Assembly (NCBI GenBank): GCA_943372215.1
Contig: CALRXU020000007.1
Location: 62,001-126,000 of the forward strand
DNA length: 64,000 bases
Direction of reading: 5' to 3'
Source: UBA6183 sp943372215
Lineage (GTDB): Bacteria > Bacteroidota > Bacteroidia > UKL13-3
The notes beneath the pieces are model-generated. The model saw only the letters and a list, made by a program, of their open reading frames with translations. It had not been told where the DNA came from and ran no database searches. A program made the position numbers and the translations under genes. Below are positions 17,034 through 25,355 of this stretch, in pieces (positions within the stretch are counted from its first letter, which is position 1; each line of letters opens with the position of its first letter).

Positions 17034-17345
17034 TCAAGCAAGCAATTCCAATTGATGAAAAACAGGAATCAGTGATTTGCCTTTTTCAGACAAATGGTAT
17101 TCAATGTGCAAGGGCTTTAGTTTTACCGTAACCTTCTCTAATAAACCTTGCTCTTCCAACTCCTTTAATGCAACCGCAATAGACTGTTTATTGGCTCCTT
17201 CAATCTGGCGCAACAACTGGTTAAAACGTATTGCACCATCAAATGCCAAACGAAATATTTGTGGTTTCCATTTACCAGTGAGCATTTTTAACAGCCCCTC
17301 AGCCGGGCAGTTGCTTTCATGTGCTTGTATGTTTTGGGTAGTCAT
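17034..17345 (-). CDS. HxlR-family winged-helix regulator
   Basis: A 103-residue MarR-like regulator of the HxlR (DUF24) type. The signature is CPAEGLLKMLTGKWKPQIF with Cys13 at the usual redox/electrophile-sensing place, then the recognition region FNQLLRQIEGANKQSIAVALKELEEQGLLEK and the wing ending in YHLSEKGKSLIP. It is divergent from the DsbA-like gene at 17434, the usual arrangement for an HxlR protein and the gene it controls. Both are likely to respond to thiol stress or reactive electrophiles. Confidence 0.9.
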   Translation of the reverse strand: MTTQNIQAHESNCPAEGLLKMLTGKWKPQIFRLAFDGAIRFNQLLRQIEGANKQSIAVALKELEEQGLLEKVTVKLKPLHIEYHLSEKGKSLIPVFHQLELLA

Positions 17346-17433
17346 CTTTTTTAGACCAATTGACTCGCTTATGATATTAAGCTACCTTTGATTCAAAGAT
17401 AGGTATTCTATCTACAGATTAAACAAAGAAAAA

Positions 17434-18459
17434 TTGCATCAACCTGGTTTAAGTAACTTCACTGCCATCGCACTAATTCCCATTTTATGGTTGGGATTGG
17501 TTGCAAATGCCGGATGTCAAACCCAACCCAACAGCAACATGACCAACAATAATCCCCTTTTATGCGACCCTGAAAAAGGAGCATGCGAAATTCCTGCCAC
17601 AAGTGAAGTTACTGTTCAACAAAACCAAGGATTAACGCATACCGTTCGGGTGATTTATTTTACTGACCCCATTTGTTCATCATGCTGGGGCATTGAGCCA
17701 CAATTGCGTAAACTGAAACTGGAGTATGGGGATGCCATTAATATAGAATACCACATGGGTGGGCTATTGCCTGATTGGAGTTACAACAGTGGTGGAATTA
17801 GCAAACCATCTGATGTGGCGCACCATTGGGATGAAGTAAGCCAATATTATGATATGCCCATAGATGGTGATGTGTGGCTTGAAGACCCATTGCACTCTTC
17901 CTATCCACCATCTATCGCATTTAAAGCGGCCCAAATGCAAGATAAAAAACTGGCTATTATCTTTTTAAGGAGAATACGTGAAATGGTATTCCTTGAAAAG
18001 AAAAACATCACCAAGTGGCAATACTTAAGTGAGGCAGCCCAACAAGTGGGACTTGACACCGCCAAACTGAAAACTGATTATGAGCATGACGCAAAACAAT
18101 TATTTCAGGCTGATTTAAACTTGGCAAGGCAAATGGGCGTGCGAGGTTTTCCTACGTTGTTTTTTATTGATAGCATAAATAACCAACAAACTGTTTATGG
18201 ATTCAGGCCCTATAAAAGTTTTGAAGATGCGGTGTTAAAAGCAGATGCAAAGGCCAACAAAAAGAAATACAACACCAATTGGCAACAGCTATTTGAAGTT
18301 TACCCTACCCTTACCACCCGCGAGTTTACTGAACTAAGCGGACTAACCAAAGCCGATGGCGAAACACTTTTGCAACAACTGAACAGCGAAGGAAAAATAA
18401 ACAAACGGGTTACCAAAAATGGGGTGCTTTGGTTTGTGAAACTCGTTTTGGGCAAATAA
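17434..18459 (+). CDS. DsbA-family thioredoxin-fold protein (FrnE-like)
   Basis: A protein of the DsbA/FrnE type with the active site C81-SS-C84 in DPICSSCWG, a helical insert (YDMPIDGDVWLEDPLHSSYPPS) and the cis-Pro region GVRGFPTLFF. A C-terminal winged-helix-like tail (FTELSGLTKADGETLLQQL) follows. From the TTG at 17434 the N-terminus reads as a lipoprotein signal ending in LVANAGC; from the ATG at 17539 the protein would be a 306-residue cytoplasmic form, as many Bacteroidota relatives are annotated. The start is thus open. It is divergent from the HxlR regulator, which probably controls it. Confidence 0.85.
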   Translation: MHQPGLSNFTAIALIPILWLGLVANAGCQTQPNSNMTNNNPLLCDPEKGACEIPATSEVTVQQNQGLTHTVRVIYFTDPICSSCWGIEPQLRKLKLEYGDAINIEYHMGGLLPDWSYNSGGISKPSDVAHHWDEVSQYYDMPIDGDVWLEDPLHSSYPPSIAFKAAQMQDKKLAIIFLRRIREMVFLEKKNITKWQYLSEAAQQVGLDTAKLKTDYEHDAKQLFQADLNLARQMGVRGFPTLFFIDSINNQQTVYGFRPYKSFEDAVLKADAKANKKKYNTNWQQLFEVYPTLTTREFTELSGLTKADGETLLQQLNSEGKINKRVTKNGVLWFVKLVLGK

Positions 18460-18482
18460 ATCACTTCAAATCTTTTGTTTTA

Positions 18483-18518
18483 ACAATTAGCACCCTTACG
18501 CAAATTGTTGCTAATTGT
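18483..18518 (+). terminator. Probable terminator after the DsbA-like gene
   Basis: ACAATTAGCA at 18483-18492 is the exact reverse complement of TGCTAATTGT at 18509-18518, with a 16-base loop, and CTTTTAATCTT follows. The stem is AT-rich. Confidence 0.5.
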
Positions 18519-18541
18519 CTTTTAATCTTGTTATAAACCCC

Positions 18542-18549
18542 TAATTTTG
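18542..18549 (+). promoter_or_regulatory. Probable -7 element of the terC-like operon
   Basis: TAATTTTG matches TAnnTTTG and lies 35 bp before the ATG at 18584, just after the terminator hairpin. A clear -33 box is not seen. Confidence 0.4.
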
Positions 18550-18583
18550 CACGCACAAAAAAAGAGGTTTAAACAATTCGAAA

Positions 18584-19276
18584 ATGACAGAAGCTATCAT
18601 TCCTTTACTTTCATTAATTGCCCTTGAAATCATTCTTGGCATTGACAACATTATTTTTATTTCCATTTTAGCGGATAAGTTACCTGATAACCAAAGAAAT
18701 AAACTGCGCTATTGGGGGCTTGGCTTAGCCATGGTAATGAGGTTATGTTTGCTGGCTTTTATTGCTTGGATTTTAAAATTGGACCAAACCTTGTTTAACT
18801 TGTTTGAAATAGACTTTTCGGGCAAAGGTTTGATTTTAATTATGGGGGGACTTTTCCTTATTTATAAAAGCACCAAAGAAATTTACCATAAAACAGAAGC
18901 AGCCACAGATGGCGCGCCTGAAGTTCCAGCAAAAAGCAGCTTTGGCAGGTTGCTTATGGAAGTGATTCTATTGGATTTGGTTTTTTCTATTGATTCCATC
19001 ATTACTGCTGTGGGTATGGTGCAAGAGCTTTGGGTGATGTACACTGCTGTAGTGGTTACGGTATGTATTATGCTGGTGGCTTCAAAACCCATTAGCGGGT
19101 TTATTAGACAACACCCTTCATTTAAAATATTGGCCCTTTGCTTTTTAATGATGATTGGTGTATCACTTATAGCAGAAGGCTTCCATTTTGCAATACCTAA
19201 AGGTTATATTTACTTCTCTATGGCATTTGCCTTTTTGGTAGATGTGATACAAATGAAAACCGTAAAACACAAATAA
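18584..19276 (+). CDS. TerC-family integral membrane protein
   Basis: A 230-residue protein with about seven membrane segments. The family marks are EIILGIDNIIFISILADKLP near the start and EVILLDLVFSIDSIITAVGM near residue 125, with the charged E and D residues inside the membrane. TerC proteins are linked to metal ion (Mn) export and tellurite resistance. It starts a compact group with the MscS-like, DUF2490 and AlkB genes. Confidence 0.92.
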   Translation: MTEAIIPLLSLIALEIILGIDNIIFISILADKLPDNQRNKLRYWGLGLAMVMRLCLLAFIAWILKLDQTLFNLFEIDFSGKGLILIMGGLFLIYKSTKEIYHKTEAATDGAPEVPAKSSFGRLLMEVILLDLVFSIDSIITAVGMVQELWVMYTAVVVTVCIMLVASKPISGFIRQHPSFKILALCFLMMIGVSLIAEGFHFAIPKGYIYFSMAFAFLVDVIQMKTVKHK

Positions 19277-19320
19277 CTGGTTTACATTACCTCGTTTTAA
19301 CCGTCTTAATAAAATAAACT

Positions 19321-19830
19321 ATGGCTGAACATTCTATTCAACTTATTGAAACAGCTATTGTAATGGCCATTTATGTAATTGCCATTTTTATTACCAAAAC
19401 GATTGTTAACAATACCCTGAAAAGCACACACTTACAGCGTGCCCGAAGAAAGTTAATTGTTAAAGCCATTCACTTGTTTAATGCACTGGCAGCTTTAACA
19501 CTGATTTCAGTAATTTGGGGGGTAAAGCAACACGAAATAGCGCTTTTTGCCAGTACCATACTCACAGCCTTAGGCATTGCATTTTTTGCCCAATGGTCAT
19601 TGCTCTCCAACATTACCTCCAGCATTATCCTGTTTTTTAATCATCCCTTAAAAATTGGCGACCAAATTAAGGTGTTGGATAAGGATTATCCGTTTGAAGG
19701 GGAAGTGGTGGATTTAACTTATTTTTTTGTGCACCTTACCACCAAACAAGGGGAAACCATCACCATACCCAACTCCTTGTTGTTGCAAAAGTCTATTTCT
19801 GTAGTTGCAAAAGCTGAAGTTGTAAAATAG
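19321..19830 (+). CDS. Small MscS-type mechanosensitive channel protein
   Basis: A 169-residue protein with three hydrophobic segments and the MscS pore and beta domain: FFAQWSLLSNITSSIILFFNHPLKIGDQIKV, then FEGEVVDLTYFFVHLTTKQGETITIPNSLLLQK. It is at the minimal size for the family, lacking the large C-terminal vestibule. It lies 44 bp after TerC and 9 bp before the DUF2490 gene. Confidence 0.88.
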   Translation: MAEHSIQLIETAIVMAIYVIAIFITKTIVNNTLKSTHLQRARRKLIVKAIHLFNALAALTLISVIWGVKQHEIALFASTILTALGIAFFAQWSLLSNITSSIILFFNHPLKIGDQIKVLDKDYPFEGEVVDLTYFFVHLTTKQGETITIPNSLLLQKSISVVAKAEVVK

Positions 19831-19839
19831 GTAAAGCTG

Positions 19840-20562
19840 ATGAAACAACTGTTTAACATCCTTTTTATCCTTGCTTGTTTAATGCGCCACTCTTTTGCGC
19901 AACAAGCTGATTTAGGAAGTTGGAACATTCTTAACGTTAACCAACATGTAAATGATAAATGGGCTGTTTTTGGTGAAGCCCAATTACGCTCTTTAAAGTT
20001 TTACAACCATTTTCACTACTACGAGTATAAAGGTGGTGTGCAATACAAAATATACAATAACCTTAAAGTAACCTTGGGCGCAGGAAGCTACCAAACCTAT
20101 AGAGAAGGCGGTGATTTTGTAGTACCCAAAAACAACAATGAGTTTAGGTTGTGGCCACAGTTTGTGCTTTCGCAACAAATAGGCAAAGTAAAAATTGAAC
20201 AGCGTTATCGGGCAGAACTTCGGTTTACCAGCAATGGGTATAGAAACCGTTTTCGTTACCGATTTGGCTTGTCGTTGCCATTTGGGAAAGAGCAAGCAGG
20301 CTATAAGCCATTTCAATTGAATGCCAGCAATGAACTCTTTTTTACCGACAAAGAACCTTATTTTGAAAGAAACCGTGCGCTGGTGTCTTTTAATTACAAG
20401 CCATCAAAAATGGTAACGTTACAGTTGGGCTACCTCCACCAATTTGATTACAAAATAAATGATGAAACAGGCAGGGACTTTTTACAAATTGGGTTGTTTT
20501 TTGAGTTGTTTGCAAAAAGAACAAAAAACACCGAAAACGATACTGACCTAAAAGACAATTAA
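19840..20562 (+). CDS. DUF2490 outer-membrane beta-barrel-like protein
   Basis: A 240-residue exported protein: signal peptide (LFNILFILACLMRHSFAQ), then a continuous series of amphipathic strands typical of DUF2490 (LGSWNILNVNQHVNDKWAVFGEAQ; QRYRAELRF; NRFRYRFGLSLPF; ending DFLQIGLFFEL). The family is thought to form small outer-membrane barrels. Its role is unknown. It is translated directly behind two inner-membrane transporters, and a second member (58968) sits in the same position behind SulP. Confidence 0.85.
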   Translation: MKQLFNILFILACLMRHSFAQQADLGSWNILNVNQHVNDKWAVFGEAQLRSLKFYNHFHYYEYKGGVQYKIYNNLKVTLGAGSYQTYREGGDFVVPKNNNEFRLWPQFVLSQQIGKVKIEQRYRAELRFTSNGYRNRFRYRFGLSLPFGKEQAGYKPFQLNASNELFFTDKEPYFERNRALVSFNYKPSKMVTLQLGYLHQFDYKINDETGRDFLQIGLFFELFAKRTKNTENDTDLKDN

Positions 20563-20585
20563 CCATTGGCCCAACCAAAACCAAC

Positions 20586-21194
20586 GTGGATTTATTTAAC
20601 AATACAATTGATGGTTTAACAAACTTATTGCCCAAAGACGGTACAGTAAATTACTACGGCAAAATAATGGCCCAAACCGAAGCCAATAATTACTATGAGT
20701 GTTTGCTTCAAACCATTGAGTGGAAAAACGACCAAGCCCTGATTTATGGTAAGCTGCTTACCACCAAACGCAAAGTGGCCTGGTATGGTGATACTGATTT
20801 TGAATACACCTACTCCAATATGGTTAAAAGGGCTTTGCCTTGGACACCTGAATTGTTGGCGTTAAAATCGCTTGTAGAAGAAAAATCGGGAGAACAGTTT
20901 AACGCTTGTTTAATGAATTTATACCATACAGGCGATGAAGGCATGGCTTGGCACAGTGATGGCGAAAAAGAACTCAAAAAAAACGGGGCCATTGCCTCAT
21001 TAAGTTTAGGGGCAGAAAGAATGTTTGCCTTTAAACACAAAAGCACCAAAGAAACAGTAAGCGTATTGCTGGAACACGGAAGCTTATTGGTGATGAAAGA
21101 TGCAACACAAACCCATTGGCTGCACAGACTTCCTCCAACCAAAAAAGTAACACGGCCTAGGATAAATTTAACGTTTAGGACGATGAATACCTGA
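20586..21194 (+). CDS. AlkB-like 2-oxoglutarate/Fe(II) dioxygenase
   Basis: A 202-residue enzyme from a GTG start. The iron ligands H123 and D125 (MAWHSDGE) and H180 (THWLHRLPP) and the 2-oxoglutarate-binding arginines in TRPRINLTFR are present. Members of this ALKBH2/3-like group remove methyl groups from damaged DNA bases. The NLYHTGDEGMAWHSDGE stretch is the usual family signature. It starts 23 bp after the DUF2490 gene, so it may share that transcript. Confidence 0.92.
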   Translation: MDLFNNTIDGLTNLLPKDGTVNYYGKIMAQTEANNYYECLLQTIEWKNDQALIYGKLLTTKRKVAWYGDTDFEYTYSNMVKRALPWTPELLALKSLVEEKSGEQFNACLMNLYHTGDEGMAWHSDGEKELKKNGAIASLSLGAERMFAFKHKSTKETVSVLLEHGSLLVMKDATQTHWLHRLPPTKKVTRPRINLTFRTMNT

Positions 21195-21443
21195 TAATAT
21201 TATTCTGTTCACACTGCTCTCGCACAATTTTATGGCATGGCATAAACATGTAACCAAACTCCGTTACTAAAGTCCTCAAAAACTCCACTACAAGTTAGTA
21301 GCACTTTCTTAAATCGGTTTAGAAATAAATTTTTAACTTAGTTCTACTAAACAGAAAATCAATATTGGAAACAGTGATGAAACATCAAAAAATGGAGAAC
21401 CCCACTCCCACGGGATAAAATCACGTAGGAGTAGAGAAAATCC
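21195..21443. other. Intergenic region between convergent genes
   Basis: About 250 bases between AlkB (plus) and the lipoprotein at 21444 (minus). No gene is seen, and no strong terminator hairpin was found. Confidence 0.4.
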
Positions 21444-22043
21444 TCATAAGTTATTTAGTATTGCCTCTATTTTTTTCCTATCCAAAGTTTGATCTGAGGA
21501 ATAGACAATTTGATTGTTAATGATTAAATAGTTTGTTTGGATTATTAATGTGTCATTGTTTTCAAAACCAAAAACTTCTTTTTTCAATTTTCTTAGCGCT
21601 TTCACTTCATTGTGTACCCTTTTTTTATCATCAACGTAAGTGTGGTATCCAACAAGTTTACATCCCTTTTTTAATTCTTGAGCCAAGTTACTGTGAGCAA
21701 TTTCCGTAACCATAACATAGGAAATTTTGTCTCGATATTTTTCGTTCAGTTCTTTGTATGTCTCACAATCATAAATTTCAGCATCGGCACACAACCTACT
21801 ATACACAAAGTAAAGCCATACCACCTTGTTTTGCTCTAAATACTTTTTGAGTTTTTCACCATTAATCTCGAACATGATAGAATCGCCAAGTACCGGCTTG
21901 TGTGATGACAGGTCGTTAGATGATAAAACCAATCCATTGGTTTCGTCTTGGATATTAACCTTTTCAATTTGGACTAACCCCTTACAAGATGTCAAGCCCA
22001 GAATTGCAGCGCAAATTATCAGCTTCTTACAAAAAAACATCAT
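21444..22043 (-). CDS. Lipoprotein with a thioredoxin-like look
   Basis: About 199 residues from the paired ATG codons at 22043-22038, which lead directly into a lipoprotein signal (MMFFCKKLIICAAILGLTSC). The frame is open to 22148 but the extra residues would precede the signal. The mature part has the pattern strand-helix-strand-helix of a thioredoxin-like fold: VVWLYFVYSRLCADAEIYDCETYKELNEKY, then ISYVMVTEI, a helical region, and a final YLIINNQIVY strand pair with a helix. A CxxC active site is absent (the cysteines are seven apart). The function is unknown. It follows the lipoprotein at 22156 on the same strand. Confidence 0.65.
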   Translation of the reverse strand: MMFFCKKLIICAAILGLTSCKGLVQIEKVNIQDETNGLVLSSNDLSSHKPVLGDSIMFEINGEKLKKYLEQNKVVWLYFVYSRLCADAEIYDCETYKELNEKYRDKISYVMVTEIAHSNLAQELKKGCKLVGYHTYVDDKKRVHNEVKALRKLKKEVFGFENNDTLIIQTNYLIINNQIVYSSDQTLDRKKIEAILNNL

Positions 22044-22155
22044 CGAATAACTATTCTGCTGAGATGTTAATAATAGCTTCATGGCCTCCATCTTCATTGG
22101 TAAAAAAGTCATATGTTCTTTAAAGTATTTCTCCAGCGTGTGGTGCAAAACACCG

Positions 22156-23217
22156 CTACCGGTACCTTATTTGATAAACACCTTCATTGGTAAACCATAC
22201 AATATTGTTCTTAAACGCAATTACATTGCCATAATCAACCAAATAAACGTTCGGTAATCCATCTATAGGCAAATAGGTTAATGCTTTAGTGGTTAAATTA
22301 AAAATACAAGGTTTATGGTTGTTTATACCAAACATCAAATTGCTCGTTAGTAAACACCTTGGCTTAAACGTGCTGGTAATATTTAAAAAAGTGGTACCGT
22401 CTTTTGTTTGAAACAATCCGGAAACATTTTTGATATAAAATGCTTCATCGTTGGCAAACACCTGATCAACCTGTCGCTTAAAAATATTGGTATCTATCTC
22501 GTTAAAACTAGGGTCTAAAAATTTTAATCCCCCATAGTTATAATCATTGTACAACAAATAATTGCTTTTGGTGCAAGCAATTCTATAATATCCAGCTTCT
22601 ATTACTTTTTGAACATAATGGAATTGCCCCCTGAACTCCTTCTTGGTAAATATAAGGTCCTGCTTAAAACGACTTGGAATCGTATCTTGATCACCTCTCA
22701 AAAAAAGTCGGATTGATTTTGTCAATACCCTATCTTCCTTATCGTCCAGTAAAAATCCATAGCCTTTGTGAGAAACATCAAAGAAAGCATTGAATTCAAC
22801 AACGCGCTCAGCTTGTATTTTTCCATCTTCCTCATTAAAAGTGTTTTGAATGAGGTACTGACTCTTTCCATCTCCACTTCCTCTATTGGTAAAAAAAGGA
22901 TTACTTAACCTTTTAGCTTGATAAAAAGAAATTGTACTTTGATATAAGTTATGACCCGATACCAATTTAAACAGGCTATCAACAACATAATAGTTATCTG
23001 CCAGTATTGCAACATTTCCGTTCTTAAGTAATTTACTGTCATAAACCTCCTGCAGTATAATAAAATCACTTGTTTTCAGCCACTTATCTGCATTTACTCC
23101 CACAGGAGCATTATTTTCGGATTGTATTGCGGGATCCTTCTTGCAGCCACCGTTTACGAGTGCTACAATCAGTAGGAGGTTAATGACATAATGAGGTTTA
23201 AATGCTCGTGGTTTCAT
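22156..23217 (-). CDS. Lipoprotein of unknown function, propeller-like
   Basis: A 353-residue protein with a lipobox ending in LVNGGC (Cys24). The rest is beta-rich with short repeated strand motifs (NYLLYNDYNYGGLKFLD, KPCIFNLTTKALTYLPIDGLPNVYLVDYGN), which resemble a beta-propeller. No enzyme motif is seen. It is the first gene of a two-lipoprotein minus-strand unit. Confidence 0.7.
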   Translation of the reverse strand: MKPRAFKPHYVINLLLIVALVNGGCKKDPAIQSENNAPVGVNADKWLKTSDFIILQEVYDSKLLKNGNVAILADNYYVVDSLFKLVSGHNLYQSTISFYQAKRLSNPFFTNRGSGDGKSQYLIQNTFNEEDGKIQAERVVEFNAFFDVSHKGYGFLLDDKEDRVLTKSIRLFLRGDQDTIPSRFKQDLIFTKKEFRGQFHYVQKVIEAGYYRIACTKSNYLLYNDYNYGGLKFLDPSFNEIDTNIFKRQVDQVFANDEAFYIKNVSGLFQTKDGTTFLNITSTFKPRCLLTSNLMFGINNHKPCIFNLTTKALTYLPIDGLPNVYLVDYGNVIAFKNNIVWFTNEGVYQIRYR

Positions 23218-23345
23218 GCGGCAAATATCTTATTTAAAAAGATTAATTCAACAGTTCATGCTTACATCTTCTGCTATCCTGTAAAAACCAATTCAGGGGC
23301 ATGGTTACTTGCTTAACATAATGGATATTTACACTCGGAGAATAA

Positions 23346-23382
23346 AAAAAGGGCAACCAGTAAAAAACTGATTGCCCTTTTT
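23346..23382. terminator. Strong intrinsic terminator
   Basis: AAAAAGGGCAA-CC-AGT at 23346-23361 pairs with ACT-GA-TTGCCCTTTTT at 23367-23382 around a five-A loop. It lies 18 bp downstream of the stop of the gene at 23401 and has a T run on both strands. Confidence 0.85.
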
Positions 23383-23400
23383 ATCATTACAACTTCTAAA

Positions 23401-25245
23401 TTATTCTTTAATTATTTTCTTGAAGGTATCAACACCATTTACACTAGCTTTAACCGTATAAAAACCATTTGGCAAAGTAGCAATATCAATATTTACATCA
23501 CTTGCATTTGGAGAAGTGGTTAATACAACTTGACCCAATGAATTGTAGATTACAACATCTTGAATATTATTTGTGGTAGTGATGTTTAACTTATTGCTTG
23601 CAGGATTTGGGAAAACACCAACTCTAACTTGCTCTAGAGAAGCAAGACCTACTGCTGGTTTTTTGCTAAACAACACATTGTCTAAATAAATAATAGAAGT
23701 ACCAACAGGCGCACTAGCAAAAACAAGTTGCGCAATGTTTGATTTAGTAGTAAGGCCTGTCATGCTTGAGATTGCTGTTGCAACATGGTTCCAACCATTT
23801 AAACTAGGAGTAATTGTAGTTTCATGCTCTTTGTCATCACCACCACCAAAAGCACCATCTGCTCCAAAATCTACTACTTTGAACCTAAGCGAAGTAGAAT
23901 TTGGAGTCCATACATCAAATTCAAATGAATCCATGGTACTGATGTTAATTTTATTGGCAACTGTTTCAATACCAACAAAGTCTAATCCGGTATATTTTTT
24001 AACATCATTGGTTCCAATTTTTATTTCTGCAAGTGTAGCTGCTGACCATGATGTTCTCCATGTATCAACCGTTACATTGGTGTAAGCATTACTGAATAAT
24101 GAAATCACATCAGTTGCGGCTTTGGTAGGAGTTGTTGCAGCAACAGTTGGCTCTGCAAATACCGGGTTTTTGCTAAACAAAACATTATCAACATAAATTA
24201 CTGAAGTACCTGCTGGTGAGCTGGCAAAAATAAGTTGCGCAATATTCGACTTAGTTGTAAGGCCAGTCATATTTGCTATTGGCACTGCTACATGATACCA
24301 ACCATTTAAAGTAGGGGTCACAGTAGTTTCATGTTCTTTGTCATCACCGCCACCAAAAGCGCCATCTGTACCAAAATCTACTAATTTAAACCTAAGCGAG
24401 GTAGAATTTGGGGTCCAAACATCAAATTCAAATAAATCCATTGCAGTGATATTTAATTTATTTGCAACCGTTTCAACACCAACAAAATCCAACCCTGAGT
24501 ATTTTTTTACGTCATCTGTTCCTATTTTTACATCAGTAAGTGTAGCTGCTGACCATGATGTTCTCCAAGTATCAACCGTAACATTGGTATAAACATTGCT
24601 AAACAATGAAATCACATCAGTTGCAGGTTTGGTAGGTGCTGCCGCAGGAACAGTTGGTTCAGCCAAAGTAGTGCCACCAGAAAAGGTAATATTATCGAAA
24701 TAGGAAATAGTTGTTGAAGGTCTAGAATTAGGACCACCTGCGATAAAATCAGGAAATATTATAATCTGCGTAATGTCTACTGATTCCGCTGAACCAATTT
24801 TTGAGGTAAAGTCAAATGTCAATTCTTCCCACTGATTGATTTTTGTGTTTGGCACTTTGATTTCTGCAATGGCAGAATTGTCGTTCTTAGCGAATTTGAT
24901 TCCAACATCGCTAATTGTGCTTTTGTAAACCATAATTTTCACAATAGCATTTGCTGCTGTTAATGTAAATGCACTGATATCTGGATTTGTTCCTTTAGCT
25001 GACTCACAACCTGCCCAAGGATTACCACCTTGTAGTGCAGTAAATTTTGCTACTTTACTAGAAGTGTTTGGAGCAACAGAACTGGGATTGTTAACGACTT
25101 CCAATGTAGGATTGGTACCGTTTTCAAAAGTTGTCCATGTCCAACTAGCACCCTGCCCACCCGTTTCAAAATTAACTGGGGCGTTTTGGGAGAATCCCAT
25201 ACTTGCAATAAGTAAGGATAAACTTAATGTAATGATTTTGTTCAT
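23401..25245 (-). CDS. T9SS-secreted beta-sandwich (carbohydrate-binding-like) protein
   Basis: A 614-residue exported protein: signal peptide (MNKIITLSLSLLIASMGFSQ), a first sandwich domain (about 20-190), two nearly identical modules at 195-363 and 364-531, and a C-terminal sorting domain (VFPNPASNKLNI, VVIYNSLGQVV, LPNGFYTVKA). Each module starts TKPATDVISLFSN and ends YVDNVLFSK, the layout of carbohydrate-binding sandwiches. The C-terminal part of the lipoprotein at 37590 has the same start and end marks. No catalytic residues were found, so it probably binds glucan at the cell surface. It is divergent from the Nudix-fold regulator, with three operator-like sites between them, and so is probably controlled by it. 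Confidence 0.85.
   Translation of the reverse strand: MNKIITLSLSLLIASMGFSQNAPVNFETGGQGASWTWTTFENGTNPTLEVVNNPSSVAPNTSSKVAKFTALQGGNPWAGCESAKGTNPDISAFTLTAANAIVKIMVYKSTISDVGIKFAKNDNSAIAEIKVPNTKINQWEELTFDFTSKIGSAESVDITQIIIFPDFIAGGPNSRPSTTISYFDNITFSGGTTLAEPTVPAAAPTKPATDVISLFSNVYTNVTVDTWRTSWSAATLTDVKIGTDDVKKYSGLDFVGVETVANKLNITAMDLFEFDVWTPNSTSLRFKLVDFGTDGAFGGGDDKEHETTVTPTLNGWYHVAVPIANMTGLTTKSNIAQLIFASSPAGTSVIYVDNVLFSKNPVFAEPTVAATTPTKAATDVISLFSNAYTNVTVDTWRTSWSAATLAEIKIGTNDVKKYTGLDFVGIETVANKINISTMDSFEFDVWTPNSTSLRFKVVDFGADGAFGGGDDKEHETTITPSLNGWNHVATAISSMTGLTTKSNIAQLVFASAPVGTSIIYLDNVLFSKKPAVGLASLEQVRVGVFPNPASNKLNITTTNNIQDVVIYNSLGQVVLTTSPNASDVNIDIATLPNGFYTVKASVNGVDTFKKIIKE
23653..24663 (-). repeat. Two tandem coding repeats of about 505 bp
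   Basis: Units 24157-24663 and about 23653-24156 encode the two carbohydrate-binding-like modules and are very similar at the DNA level, which points to recent duplication or gene conversion. Confidence 0.8.
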
Positions 25246-25282
25246 ATGTTGTTTTATTAATAATTTGTTACTGCAATTAAAG

Positions 25283-25290
25283 CAAAAATA
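25283..25290 (-). promoter_or_regulatory. Probable -7 element of the secreted binding protein gene
   Basis: On the minus strand this reads TATTTTTG, a full match to TAnnTTTG, 38 bp before the ATG at 25245. It overlaps the first operator-like repeat by two bases. Confidence 0.5.
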
Positions 25291-25330
25291 CTTAAAGTAA
25301 AAAATACTATAAGTGCTTTTTACTCTAAGT
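25289..25330. promoter_or_regulatory. Three operator-like repeats at 16-bp spacing
   Basis: TACTTAAAGT (25289), TACTATAAGT (25305) and TACTCTAAGT (25321) share TACTnTAAGT or a one-base variant and start exactly 16 bp apart. Each has a partial dyad (TACT...AGTA in the first). The array covers the promoter zone of the secreted protein gene and lies directly upstream of the regulator gene, so a bound regulator would control both. Confidence 0.6.
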
Positions 25331-25355
25331 TAAAAACCTTTATTTAATTTGCACC

